The translations under genes and the position numbers were made by a program. DNA of 11,372 bases, taken from contig DKMQ01000042.1 in the NCBI GenBank assembly GCA_002470565.1, positions 24,439 through 35,810 on the forward strand. Direction: 5' to 3'. The notes under the pieces were generated by a model. The model saw only the letters and a list, made by a program, of their open reading frames with translations, made no database searches and had not been told where the DNA came from. Positions 1 through 7,144 of the stretch are shown one piece after another. The first letter of the stretch is position 1. Every line of letters starts with the position of its first letter. The DNA is from Oceanospirillaceae bacterium UBA7410. Lineage in GTDB: Bacteria; Pseudomonadota; Gammaproteobacteria; Pseudomonadales; Balneatricaceae.

Positions 1-902
1 GTTACTGTGTAGTCACTTAGCTTCATAGACAAGCGTGTTGCAACTACAGAGTTACAACCGTGGGCAATGTTTGCAAATGGGCCACCGTGAACAAACGCAG
101 GAGTGTGCTCAAGGGTTTGCACTAAGTTAGGGCTAAATGCGTCTTTAAGTAATACTGTCATAGCGCCATGAACTTTAAGGTCACGTGCAGTAACAGGCTT
201 TTGGTCATAGGTGTAACCTACTACCGCGTCACCCAATTTTTCTTTAAGCTCAGCCAAAGTGTTAGCTAAGCAGAAAATAGCCATTACTTCAGAAGCCACA
301 GTGATGTCAAAACCTGTTTCACGAGGCACACCATGAGCTGGGCCACCGCGGCCGATGGTCACATTGCGTAGGGCACGATCGTTCATGTCCATTACGCGCT
401 TCCACTCAATACGACGTGGATCTAAGTTTAAATCATTACCTTGCTGCAGATGGTTATCAATGGCAGCAGATAGCAGGTTGTGTGCAAGGCCAATGGCATG
501 GAAATCGCCAGTAAAGTGCAAGTTGATGTCTTCCATTGGAACAACCTGAGCGTAACCGCCACCAGCTGCACCACCCTTAACACCAAAACAAGGCCCAAGA
601 GAAGGTTCACGCAAACAAACAGAGGCTTGCTTACCAATTTGATTTAAAGCATCGCCCAAACCAATTGTCGTAGTCGTCTTGCCTTCGCCAGCTGGCGTAG
701 GGTTGATGGCTGTTACTAAGATTAGCTTGCCATCTTTGCGATCTTTAACACTTTTGATGAACTCAGGGCTGATTTTAGCTTTAATTTTGCCATACATTTC
801 TAAATCATCAACATCGATGTTTAGTTTTGCAGCAACTTCAGCGATCGGACGTTTCTCGGCAGCGCGAGCAATGTCGATGTCGGACAAGTAAGTCTTAGAC
901 AT
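1..902 (-). CDS. fhs: Formate-tetrahydrofolate ligase, N-terminal 300 residues (partial at window edge)
   Basis: Fhs joins formate to tetrahydrofolate using ATP, giving 10-formyl-THF, in the cytoplasm; the reaction can also run towards formate and ATP when one-carbon units are being oxidised. Translating the minus strand from the ATG at 902-900 gives 300 uninterrupted codons that run off the left edge; the family is normally about 555-580 residues, so roughly half is visible. Diagnostic features are the nucleotide-binding loop [11 protein letters not shown] at residues 69-79, the motif [19 protein letters not shown] near 98-116, and [16 protein letters not shown] near 270-285. The start is backed by AAGG at 910-913, seven bases upstream. 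It is transcribed away from the carnitine-type operon. Its closeness to two putative methyl-removing enzymes fits a role in handling methyl-derived one-carbon units, but that link is inferred; it could equally be a housekeeping folate gene. Confidence 0.95.
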   Translation of the reverse strand, partial: MSKTYLSDIDIARAAEKRPIAEVAAKLNIDVDDLEMYGKIKAKISPEFIKSVKDRKDGKLILVTAINPTPAGEGKTTTTIGLGDALNQIGKQASVCLREPSLGPCFGVKGGAAGGGYAQVVPMEDINLHFTGDFHAIGLAHNLLSAAIDNHLQQGNDLNLDPRRIEWKRVMDMNDRALRNVTIGRGGPAHGVPRETGFDITVASEVMAIFCLANTLAELKEKLGDAVVGYTYDQKPVTARDLKVHGAMTVLLKDAFSPNLVQTLEHTPAFVHGGPFANIAHGCNSVVATRLSMKLSDYTV

Positions 903-1262
903 GGTTTTACCTTGGTGATTTAAATTGATCCTTGTGGGTATCAATTTATATTTATTTAGCACGTCTAGCCGATGAGTCAGACGCACGCCTTGATTATTGG
1001 TGAAAAATAATACTCTTTTGTAAATTAACTACATACTTAAAAGCGACCTTTGATTAGTCTTAAAGTCACAACTTATGACGCCAATAAGAAACACAAGTCA
1101 CACCACTTTCCAAAAGGAAACTTAATGCTCTAACTCACTCCATTTGAGCACTGTCTTATGTCCATTAACTCTTTCTAAAGTAAACCAGTGCGCAGCTATA
1201 ACAAAGTTGCGTTTAAAATAATCTAAACAACTAGGGATATCATTTTGAGTATTTATTTATCG

Positions 1263-1276
1263 ATATTGACCAATAT
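1263..1276. promoter_or_regulatory. Palindrome ATATTG-AC-CAATAT, possible operator
   Basis: Two perfect 6-base inverted arms are separated by AC, about 120 bases upstream of the first thioesterase. The symmetry is exact but the site is AT-rich and short, so chance is possible. It could be a binding site for a dimeric regulator of the operon; no specific protein is assigned. Confidence 0.3.
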
Positions 1277-1315
1277 TTATTCGTATTTAATCAAGTTGAA
1301 CTAAACGCTCTAAGG

Positions 1316-1359
1316 CATAGTAGCGACATAGTAACGACTTAGTACAGACATAGAAATGA
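1316..1359. repeat. Four degenerate 11-bp tandem repeats upstream of the operon
   Basis: The units are CATAGTAGCGA (1316-1326), CATAGTAACGA (1327-1337), CTTAGTACAGA (1338-1348) and CATAGAAATGA (1349-1359). All begin with C, carry TAG at positions 3-5 and end with GA. The first two differ by one base and the others drift further. The array ends 39 bases before the first start codon of the operon. A period near one helical turn would place each unit on the same face of the DNA, which suits repeated contacts by a regulator. Function is inferred only; slippage-derived repeat is the alternative. Confidence 0.55.
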
Positions 1360-1398
1360 CACTCAAATTTCAATAAGCATTCACTTAAGAGCTGTTTT

Positions 1399-1938
1399 AT
1401 GGATAACGACATTTACCTCACAAAAAGCTACAAAATTTATCAACAAGATGAGCCCATAGACTGCCCCCTTGCACTTTTTACTGACACAGTGCGCGAACAG
1501 TGGATTGACTACAATGGCCATATGAGCGAATCGTTTTACTTATATGCCATGGGAGAGGCTTCTGATGCTCTGTTTCGCTATGTCGGCATTGATGAAGCAT
1601 ACCGTGCGTTGGGGTCATCTTTTTATACGGTAGAAACTCATATTAACTACTACCAAGAAGTAGCAGGCGACCAGCCTTTGCGGTTTACCACACAGATATT
1701 GGGCATCGACACCAAACGCCTACACTTTTTTCACCACATGTATCATGGTGACACAGGCGAACTATTAGCAACTACAGAGCAAATGCTGCTGCATGTAGAT
1801 ATGAACACCTCAAGCGCTGCACCTATTCAGCCGCAAGTGTTAGCTGTGTTAGAGCAAATATGGCAAGCCCATAAGCACCTGCCAGCACCTAAGCAACAAG
1901 GCCGAGTAATGGCTGTGCCTAGTGCTAAAAAAACCTAG
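1399..1938 (+). CDS. Hotdog-fold acyl-CoA thioesterase (4HBT_2-like), probable carnitinyl-CoA or related betaine-CoA thioesterase
   Basis: A 179-residue cytoplasmic protein of the hotdog thioesterase superfamily. The hallmark is the segment WIDYNGHMSESFYL starting at residue 35, the DxNGHxN-type motif of 4HBT_2 enzymes, followed by FYTVETHINYYQEV and KRLHFFHHMYH, the usual strands of the fold. It leads an operon with an acyl-CoA dehydrogenase, an acyl-CoA synthetase and CaiD. From that context it most likely releases the free acid from a quaternary-ammonium acyl-CoA such as L-carnitinyl-CoA, recycling CoA. Related thioesterases occur in bacterial carnitine operons, alone or fused to carnitine dehydrogenase. 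A start with AAGAG at 1387-1391, seven bases upstream, is reasonable. It is paralogous to the thioesterase at 7145-7630 but has a longer N-terminus of about 16 residues. Fold assignment is firm; the substrate is inferred. Confidence 0.85.
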   Translation: MDNDIYLTKSYKIYQQDEPIDCPLALFTDTVREQWIDYNGHMSESFYLYAMGEASDALFRYVGIDEAYRALGSSFYTVETHINYYQEVAGDQPLRFTTQILGIDTKRLHFFHHMYHGDTGELLATTEQMLLHVDMNTSSAAPIQPQVLAVLEQIWQAHKHLPAPKQQGRVMAVPSAKKT

Positions 1939-1981
1939 CTTAAGCAAACACCTAATATAACCCTACATAAAAGAGAAGATC

Positions 1982-3142
1982 ATGGATTTTAGTCTTACCA
2001 ACGAACAGCAAATGATCATCGACACCCTTAAAAACTTTGTCGAACAAGAACTTTACCCTTATGAAGCAGAGGTAGAAAAAACCAATGCTATTCGCCCAGA
2101 ACTAGCGCAGCAGATTAAACAAAAGGCTCTAGATCTTGGTTTGTATGCCGCCAATATGCCCGAAGAGCATGGAGGTGCTGGGTTAGACACTCTCACCCTT
2201 TGCTTAATGGAGCGTGAATTAGGCCGTGCAAATTTTGGTTTGCAATATATTGTGGGAAGGCCAAGCAACATTTTGCTGGCGTGTAAGGGTGAGCAAATTG
2301 AAAACTACCTACATGCGTGTATTCGGGGGGAAAAGGTAGACTGCTTAGCGCTTTCAGAGCCTAATGCTGGATCTGACGTTCGGTCTATGCAGTGTCGTGC
2401 GCAGCGTGACGGTGATGACTTTGTGATCAATGGCACCAAGCATTTTATCAGCCATGCCGATGTGGCTGACTTTGTGATTTTATTTGCCGCAAGTGGCGTG
2501 GAAGAAACCGCGCGTGGACCAAAGAAAAAAATCACCAGTTTCTTGGTAGATATGGGCACACCAGGCTTCACTGTAGAGCCTGGCTATAATAGTGTGTCCC
2601 ACCGTGGCTATCACAACTGTATTTTAAATTTTGACAACTGTCGTGTGCATAAGTCTCAAGTATTAGGCGAAGAAGACCATGGGTTTGACGTAGCTAATGA
2701 ATGGCTAGGCGCCACCCGCCTTTCTGTTGCGGCTATGTGCTTGGGCCGCGCCGAGCGTGCACTGGAAATTGCCACGCAATGGGCTGCAGACCGTAAGCAA
2801 TTTGGCCAAACCATTGGTAAATTTCAAGGCGTGTCTTTTAAGCTAGCCGACATGGCCACAGAGCTAAAAGCAGCTGAATTAATCACTATGTATGCCGCTT
2901 GGAAAGACTGTAACGGCCAAATGAGCGATGCAGATGCTGCCATGGCCAAACTAAAAGCCACAGAAATGCTGGCCATGGTATCTGATGAAGCCATACAAAT
3001 TTTAGGGGGTATGGGCTTAATGGACGAGCTACCTCTAGAGCGAATTTGGCGCGACCAGCGCGTAGAGCGCATCTGGGACGGCACTAGTGAAATACAACGA
3101 CACATTATATCTCGGTCCATGCTGCGGCCTTTAGAATCATAG
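1982..3142 (+). CDS. FAD-dependent acyl-CoA dehydrogenase, candidate gamma-butyrobetainyl-CoA dehydrogenase
   Basis: At 386 residues it has the normal length and architecture of the family: N-terminal helical domain (about 1-115), beta domain with the flavin-contacting motif LALSEPNAGSDV near 122-133, and C-terminal helical domain with RKQFGQTIGKFQ (271-282), QILGGMGL (339-346) and the terminal IWDGTSEIQR (364-373). The enzyme removes two hydrogens between alpha and beta carbons of an acyl-CoA and passes electrons to ETF. Next to CaiD the expected reaction is gamma-butyrobetainyl-CoA to crotonobetainyl-CoA; the reverse, as in E. coli CaiA, is conceivable. The position that holds the catalytic Glu in medium-chain enzymes (EGTS) is Asp366 here, and the alternative helix-G position used by isovaleryl-CoA-type enzymes appears to be Thr245. 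It begins 43 bases after the first thioesterase, with a purine-rich AGAGAAGA stretch before the ATG. Confidence 0.9.
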   Translation: MDFSLTNEQQMIIDTLKNFVEQELYPYEAEVEKTNAIRPELAQQIKQKALDLGLYAANMPEEHGGAGLDTLTLCLMERELGRANFGLQYIVGRPSNILLACKGEQIENYLHACIRGEKVDCLALSEPNAGSDVRSMQCRAQRDGDDFVINGTKHFISHADVADFVILFAASGVEETARGPKKKITSFLVDMGTPGFTVEPGYNSVSHRGYHNCILNFDNCRVHKSQVLGEEDHGFDVANEWLGATRLSVAAMCLGRAERALEIATQWAADRKQFGQTIGKFQGVSFKLADMATELKAAELITMYAAWKDCNGQMSDADAAMAKLKATEMLAMVSDEAIQILGGMGLMDELPLERIWRDQRVERIWDGTSEIQRHIISRSMLRPLES

Positions 3143-3154
3143 CCTAACAAGCAT

Positions 3155-3160
3155 AAGAGG
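3155..3160 (+). promoter_or_regulatory. Ribosome binding site deciding the start of the acyl-CoA synthetase
   Basis: AAGAGG lies eight bases upstream of the ATG at 3169. A possible GTG start at 3160 overlaps this site and has no site of its own, so the ATG at 3169 is preferred, shortening the protein by three residues. Confidence 0.65.
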
Positions 3161-3168
3161 TGCAGGGT

Positions 3169-5262
3169 ATGATTGACAAACAACGTTTGCGGCGTCTTCT
3201 GGCGCCAAAATCCATCGCCGTATTTGGCAGTCGTGGGGCAGACTTTGCTATCCGCGAGAGCCTTGCCATGGGTTTTAGTGGCCCCATCTGGTCGATACAT
3301 CCAAAACGCAAAGAGCTTATGGGCATTAAATGCCTAAAATCTGTTTTAGATTTACCCCAAGCGCCAGATGCTGCCTATGTGGCTGTAAACGCTGAAAGCG
3401 CCATTGAAACCGTAGCCCAATTGAATAAAATGGGCGCAGGCGGCGCCCTACTCTACGCCTCTGGATTTAGCGAAATAGGCGGCGACTTAAGCCCTGATTT
3501 AAGACGTATAGGTGCAGAACGCCAGGCTCGCTTACTAGAAGCAGCAGGTGACATGCCTATTATTGGCCCCAATTGCTATGGGGTAATTAACGCCTTAGAT
3601 AAAGCGGTGTTATGGCCAGACCAACACGGCTGTCAGCCAGTAGAGAAAGGCGTTGCCATTATCACCCAAAGTGGCAATATTGGCTTAAATATGACCATGC
3701 AAAAAGCGGGTCTGCCTATTGCTTATATGTTTACCATGGGTAATCAAGCTCAAGTGGACATCGCTTGTGTGATAGATGCCATGCTAGACGACAAAAGAGT
3801 AAGCGCCATAGGCTTGCACATCGAAGGTATTAATGACTTAGCTGCCTTTGACGCTGCAGCTGGCAGAGCTTTGCATCACAAGGTTCCTATTGTTGCTATT
3901 AAAACCGGCCGTACAGCTGCAGCCTCAAAAATAGCCCTCTCTCATACCAGCTCGTTAACAGGAGCAGATCAACTATTTGACACCTTATTTAACCGTCTAG
4001 GCATTGCACGAGTTAATACCGTGCCGGAGTTTTTAGAAACATTAAAATTACTTTCTATACTGGGGCCATTGGCGCATAAAAACATTGCATCTATGAGCTG
4101 CTCTGGCGGCGAAGCAGGCATGATGGCAGACCTTATAGACGGCCTAGAGATACAATACGGCACACTGACACCGGCCCAACAACAGGTCACTTCAAATACC
4201 TTTACTAACGGCGAACACGTAGATAACCCCCTTGATTACCAGACCTTCATCTGGAATAAGCGCGACCAACTAGCAGCAACGTTTGGGGCGCACATGCAAG
4301 CCAACTTTAGTGCCACTGTATTGGTACTAGACTGGCCCAACAACGCCACAGCAGACCCTCAAGAGTGGGATACTGCGATGCTAGCACTGGCAGATGCCGC
4401 CACCGCAGGCCATTACAAAGCTGTGGTTTTATCTTCTATGGCCGAATGTATGCCAGCCCATGCGATTGATACCTGCATAAAACATGGTATGGCTCCTATG
4501 ATAGGCATGAGTCAGTGCCTTGGCGCGCTTAACCACGCTTATCGCATAGGCCAAGCCTTTGCTTCACCTATGCCTCAGCCACTTCAAATTCGTCACATTA
4601 AAGCCGCCAGTGTTTCCACCGGAAAAACCACCACTTTGTCTGAAGCGCAAAGTAAACACCTATTAAGCCAGCATGGCTTGCCTATACCCAAAGGACAAAT
4701 AATCACAAACCTAGCTCAAGTGAATGAGGTCATCACTAGGCTTGGGTATCCCATTACTGTAAAGGCTGTAGGGGCAGATTTAGCTCATAAAACTGAATTA
4801 GGCGCTGTTAAACTTAACCTTAACAGCTTTGCTGAAGTAGAGCAGGCGGCCAAAACACTGCTTGCTTTAAGTGACACTTTGTTGATAGAACAGATGGTAA
4901 AAGGGGCAGTGAGTGAGCTGATTATTGGTATCAATACCGACCCGTTATTTGGCCAATATCTAGTATTAGGTGCAGGTGGCACTTTGGTAGAGCTACTACA
5001 AGATGCTAAAAGTTTGCTATTGCCCACCAGCAAAAAAGAAATAATGCAGGCGCTAACCACACTAAAATGCGCCCCCATACTTAAAGGGTATCGTGGCCAA
5101 GATGCAGCGGACTTAGACGCCGTAGTGGAAAGCGTAATGGCAGTGCTAGACTATAGCCAGAAACACCCTGTTTACGAATTAGACATTAATCCCCTGCTGG
5201 CCCTTAAAGATGGTGCTGTAGCAGTGGATGCTCTCATACAACTAGGACAACACCACTCATGA
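3169..5262 (+). CDS. ADP-forming (NDP-forming) acyl-CoA synthetase, fused alpha and beta parts; candidate betaine-CoA synthetase
   Basis: This 697-residue protein belongs to the succinyl-CoA synthetase-like superfamily of NDP-forming acyl-CoA synthetases, which make an acyl-CoA from acid, CoA and ATP through a phosphohistidine. Visible domains are a CoA-binding Rossmann domain (about 8-135, with SIAVFGSRG and IIGPNCYGV), a succinyl-CoA ligase-like part (about 145-295), a flavodoxin-like linker, and a C-terminal ATP-grasp domain (about 480-690). Both expected histidines are present: His259 in LSHTSSLTGAD (alpha type) and His540 in AHKTELGAV (beta type), so it should be active. It overlaps caiD by four bases (ATGA), showing translational coupling. 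By context it would activate gamma-butyrobetaine, crotonobetaine or carnitine, a job done in E. coli by the unrelated CaiC ligase and CaiB transferase. Family assignment is strong; the substrate is inferred from neighbours. Confidence 0.9.
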   Translation: MIDKQRLRRLLAPKSIAVFGSRGADFAIRESLAMGFSGPIWSIHPKRKELMGIKCLKSVLDLPQAPDAAYVAVNAESAIETVAQLNKMGAGGALLYASGFSEIGGDLSPDLRRIGAERQARLLEAAGDMPIIGPNCYGVINALDKAVLWPDQHGCQPVEKGVAIITQSGNIGLNMTMQKAGLPIAYMFTMGNQAQVDIACVIDAMLDDKRVSAIGLHIEGINDLAAFDAAAGRALHHKVPIVAIKTGRTAAASKIALSHTSSLTGADQLFDTLFNRLGIARVNTVPEFLETLKLLSILGPLAHKNIASMSCSGGEAGMMADLIDGLEIQYGTLTPAQQQVTSNTFTNGEHVDNPLDYQTFIWNKRDQLAATFGAHMQANFSATVLVLDWPNNATADPQEWDTAMLALADAATAGHYKAVVLSSMAECMPAHAIDTCIKHGMAPMIGMSQCLGALNHAYRIGQAFASPMPQPLQIRHIKAASVSTGKTTTLSEAQSKHLLSQHGLPIPKGQIITNLAQVNEVITRLGYPITVKAVGADLAHKTELGAVKLNLNSFAEVEQAAKTLLALSDTLLIEQMVKGAVSELIIGINTDPLFGQYLVLGAGGTLVELLQDAKSLLLPTSKKEIMQALTTLKCAPILKGYRGQDAADLDAVVESVMAVLDYSQKHPVYELDINPLLALKDGAVAVDALIQLGQHHS

Positions 5263-6041
5263 CCGATACAGTAGTTTGCCAGCAACATGGCGCCGTGTTA
5301 CTCATCACCCTTAATCGCCCAAAAGCTAATGCCATAGATGCAGCCACTTCTCATGCTATGGGTGAAGCATTTATAAACTTTGCTAATAATCCTGATTTAG
5401 CAGTTGCTGTAATTACCGGCAGTGGCGACCGATTTTTTAGTGCAGGCTGGGACCTAAAAGCAGCGGCAGCAGGTGAAGCGGTAGATGCAGATTTTGGCCG
5501 TGGCGGATTTGCCGGACTTACCGAACTATGGAACTTGGACAAACCTGTGATTGCGGCAGTCAATGGCTATGCTGCTGGTGGTGGCTTTGAGCTTGCTTTG
5601 GCTTGTGACTTAATTATTGCAGCAAATCATGCGCAGTTTTTTTTACCAGAAGCCACTATAGGTATCATCCCAGACAGCGGAGGCGTATTGCGATTACCAC
5701 GTCGTGTTCCTCATGCTATTGCTATGGATATGCTGATGACTGGCCGCCGCATGGAAGTAGAAGAAGCCATTCACTTTGGCCTCATCAATCGCCACTGTGA
5801 AGGCGAATTGCTCGTAGAGCAAGCATTGGCATGGGCTCAAGAAGTTGCCCAATCTGCGCCATTATCATTGGCATCAATTAAAGCCATTACCCGATCTACC
5901 CAAACCATGGAGTTAGAGCAAGCATACGCGCATATGCGCCAAAATGTGCCGGTGTATAAAACCATGCTGCATTCAGATGATGCTAGTGAAGGCACCAATG
6001 CCTTTGCGCAAAAGCGCCAGCCTCACTGGCAGGGTAAGTAA
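5259..6041 (+). CDS. caiD: Carnitinyl-CoA dehydratase / crotonobetainyl-CoA hydratase
   Basis: CaiD reversibly hydrates crotonobetainyl-CoA to L-carnitinyl-CoA in the cytoplasm. This 260-residue crotonase-fold protein closely follows my memory of E. coli CaiD in length and in several blocks: RPKANAIDAATS near 20-31, FFSAGWDLKAAA (59-70), DADFGRGGFAGLTEL (76-90) and NLDKPVIAAVNGYAAGGGFE (92-111). Glu111 and Glu131 fall at the two catalytic positions known for CaiD, in GGGFELA and LPEATIGI. The C-terminus LHSDDASEGTNAFAQKR is also typical. This is the best evidence for what the operon works on. The ATG overlaps the stop of the synthetase gene, so translation is coupled. In aerobic degradation it would run as a hydratase towards carnitine; in anaerobic cai operons it runs as a dehydratase. 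A generic enoyl-CoA hydratase is less likely given the CaiD-specific blocks. Confidence 0.88.
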   Translation: MTDTVVCQQHGAVLLITLNRPKANAIDAATSHAMGEAFINFANNPDLAVAVITGSGDRFFSAGWDLKAAAAGEAVDADFGRGGFAGLTELWNLDKPVIAAVNGYAAGGGFELALACDLIIAANHAQFFLPEATIGIIPDSGGVLRLPRRVPHAIAMDMLMTGRRMEVEEAIHFGLINRHCEGELLVEQALAWAQEVAQSAPLSLASIKAITRSTQTMELEQAYAHMRQNVPVYKTMLHSDDASEGTNAFAQKRQPHWQGK

Positions 6042-6060
6042 AGAGACAAGGCAAGTGCGC

Positions 6061-7038
6061 TTAACTACGACGTATTTGCTGGTGACGATCTTGGCTTGGT
6101 GCTACATTGAAAAATTGCCTGTAAGCACGCGAAAAATGTGCTGCAGAGCCAAACCCACTAGCCATAGCAATATCGACCACTTGTCTGTCGGTTTGTTGTA
6201 GCAAAGATCTAGCTCGTTGTAGCCTTTTGGCGCGGTAATAACGACCGGGGGATTGCTGCAAGTGCCTACTAAACAGCCTTTCTAGCTCACGCTCTGACAC
6301 GTTCACTATAGCTGCCAGAGTAGGAATGTTTAGTGGGTCTTCTAGGTGATTTTCCATAGCCTCGATCACTTTGAGCAGCTTGCGATTATTGGTGCCTAAG
6401 CGCAAAGCATTAGTCATGCGCTGTGGGGCTTTACCTTCTCGCATGTGGCTGTAGATCAGCTCATCTGAAACGGATAAAGACAACTCATGGCCACGTTGGC
6501 AATGGATTAAATAAAGCATCATATCCAAACCAGCCAAACCACCAGAGCAAGTAAAGCGACGCCGATCTATTTCATACAGCTCTTCCACCACCTCTACTTG
6601 TTGGAACACCTCTTTAAAAGCAATTAAATTTTCCCAGTGGATGGTGGCGCGGTAGCCATTTAGCAAACCAGTTTTAGCTAGTAAATAGCTCCCCGTGTCC
6701 TGACTACCAAGCCATACGCCTTTTCTACTGTGTTGCTGCAGCCAAGTTTGTAATCGTTTAGATTGACCTTTTTCGGGGCTAAAACCAGCACAGATAATCA
6801 GCATATCTGGTTTTTTTTCAAAATTAATGCCGCAGTCGGCAATCAAACTCATGCCGTTACTGGCAACCACGGCCTCACCTTTTTCACTCACTACTTGCCA
6901 CCTGTACAAGGTTTCACCAGACACATAGTTAGCTTGGCGCAAAGGGTCTACTAGGGCAGAAAATCCAATCATAGAAAATTCTGGCACTAAGTAAAAAGCC
7001 ACATTGATTGTCTTAGTGAGGGGCAGCGCTGTAAACAT
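6061..7038 (-). CDS. GlxA/CdhR/GbdR-type AraC-family transcriptional regulator
   Basis: A 325-residue cytoplasmic DNA-binding protein with two parts: an N-terminal DJ-1/PfpI-like (GATase1-like) sensing domain at about 10-190, and a C-terminal AraC helix-turn-helix domain at about 225-320 (IPTLAAIVNVSERELERLF for the first helix pair, VVDIAMASGFGSAAHFSRAY for the second). The segment SQDTGSYLLAKTGLLNGYRA followed by TIHWENL (112-138) is characteristic of the subgroup that contains Pseudomonas GbdR and CdhR, activators of glycine betaine and carnitine catabolism. The usual catalytic Cys of DJ-1 enzymes is not in the GSQDTG elbow, so it is a sensor rather than an enzyme. It ends 19 bases from caiD, tail to tail, and diverges from the second thioesterase. 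It probably controls these units in response to carnitine or a derivative; the ligand is inferred. The ATG at 7038 has no clear Shine-Dalgarno sequence. Confidence 0.85.
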   Translation of the reverse strand: MFTALPLTKTINVAFYLVPEFSMIGFSALVDPLRQANYVSGETLYRWQVVSEKGEAVVASNGMSLIADCGINFEKKPDMLIICAGFSPEKGQSKRLQTWLQQHSRKGVWLGSQDTGSYLLAKTGLLNGYRATIHWENLIAFKEVFQQVEVVEELYEIDRRRFTCSGGLAGLDMMLYLIHCQRGHELSLSVSDELIYSHMREGKAPQRMTNALRLGTNNRKLLKVIEAMENHLEDPLNIPTLAAIVNVSERELERLFSRHLQQSPGRYYRAKRLQRARSLLQQTDRQVVDIAMASGFGSAAHFSRAYRQFFNVAPSQDRHQQIRRS

Positions 7039-7085
7039 AAAAATAAGTCGTAATAGTGCAATATTTATGTGATATTAATCATTCT

Positions 7086-7101
7086 TTGTAACGCTTGCAA
7101 C
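7086..7101. repeat. Direct repeat TTGTAAC-GC-TTGCAAC in the regulator/thioesterase intergenic region
   Basis: Two 7-base units differing at one position are repeated with a 9-base period, between divergent genes. AraC-type regulators bind direct repeats, and the second unit overlaps the candidate -35 box of the thioesterase promoter, as expected for class II activation. Short length means chance cannot be excluded. Confidence 0.3.
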
Positions 7102-7122
7102 ATTTAATCTAGACACTATAAC
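7095..7122 (+). promoter_or_regulatory. Candidate sigma-70 promoter for the second thioesterase
   Basis: A -35 box TTGCAA (7095-7100, four of six) is followed after 16 bases by a -10 box TATAAC (7117-7122, five of six), giving transcription start near 7129, just upstream of the ATG at 7145. The good -10, weak -35 and overlapping direct repeat suit an activated promoter. Confidence 0.4.
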
Positions 7123-7144
7123 GAGTCTATTATTAAGAGAAACT

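Larger units (their letters stand above)
903..1398. other. AT-rich intergenic control region between divergent fhs and the thioesterase operon
   Basis: This 496-base gap separates two divergently transcribed units, so it must hold both promoters. No convincing coding region was found on either strand. It is AT-rich, with a 14-base palindrome at 1263-1276 and four degenerate 11-base tandem repeats at 1316-1359, both described separately. No pair of boxes close to the sigma-70 consensus with good spacing stood out in either direction: TTGACC at 1266-1271 and TTGAAC at 1296-1301 resemble -35 boxes but lack a well-spaced -10. That may mean activator-dependent promoters. Confidence 0.6.

Noticed and set aside
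355..637. Short open frames on both strands inside the fhs region
   Set aside because: The minus-strand frame encoding Fhs runs without interruption through this stretch, so these are out-of-frame shadows.
1107..1120. Hairpin TTTCC-AAAA-GGAAA in the fhs/operon gap
   Set aside because: The stem is only five bases and no T-run follows on either side, and divergent genes need no terminator here.
1316..1359. CRISPR or mobile-element repeat
   Set aside because: Units are 11 bases, contiguous and degenerate, with no spacers and no transposase or cas gene nearby.
2824..3300. 158-codon open frame on the minus strand
   Set aside because: It lies opposite the end of the acyl-CoA dehydrogenase gene and the start of the synthetase gene, both clearly real, and its translation shows no family features.
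5944..6201. 85-codon plus-strand frame spanning the end of caiD and the start of the convergent regulator's 3' end
   Set aside because: It overlaps two well-supported genes in other frames and its translation resembles nothing.
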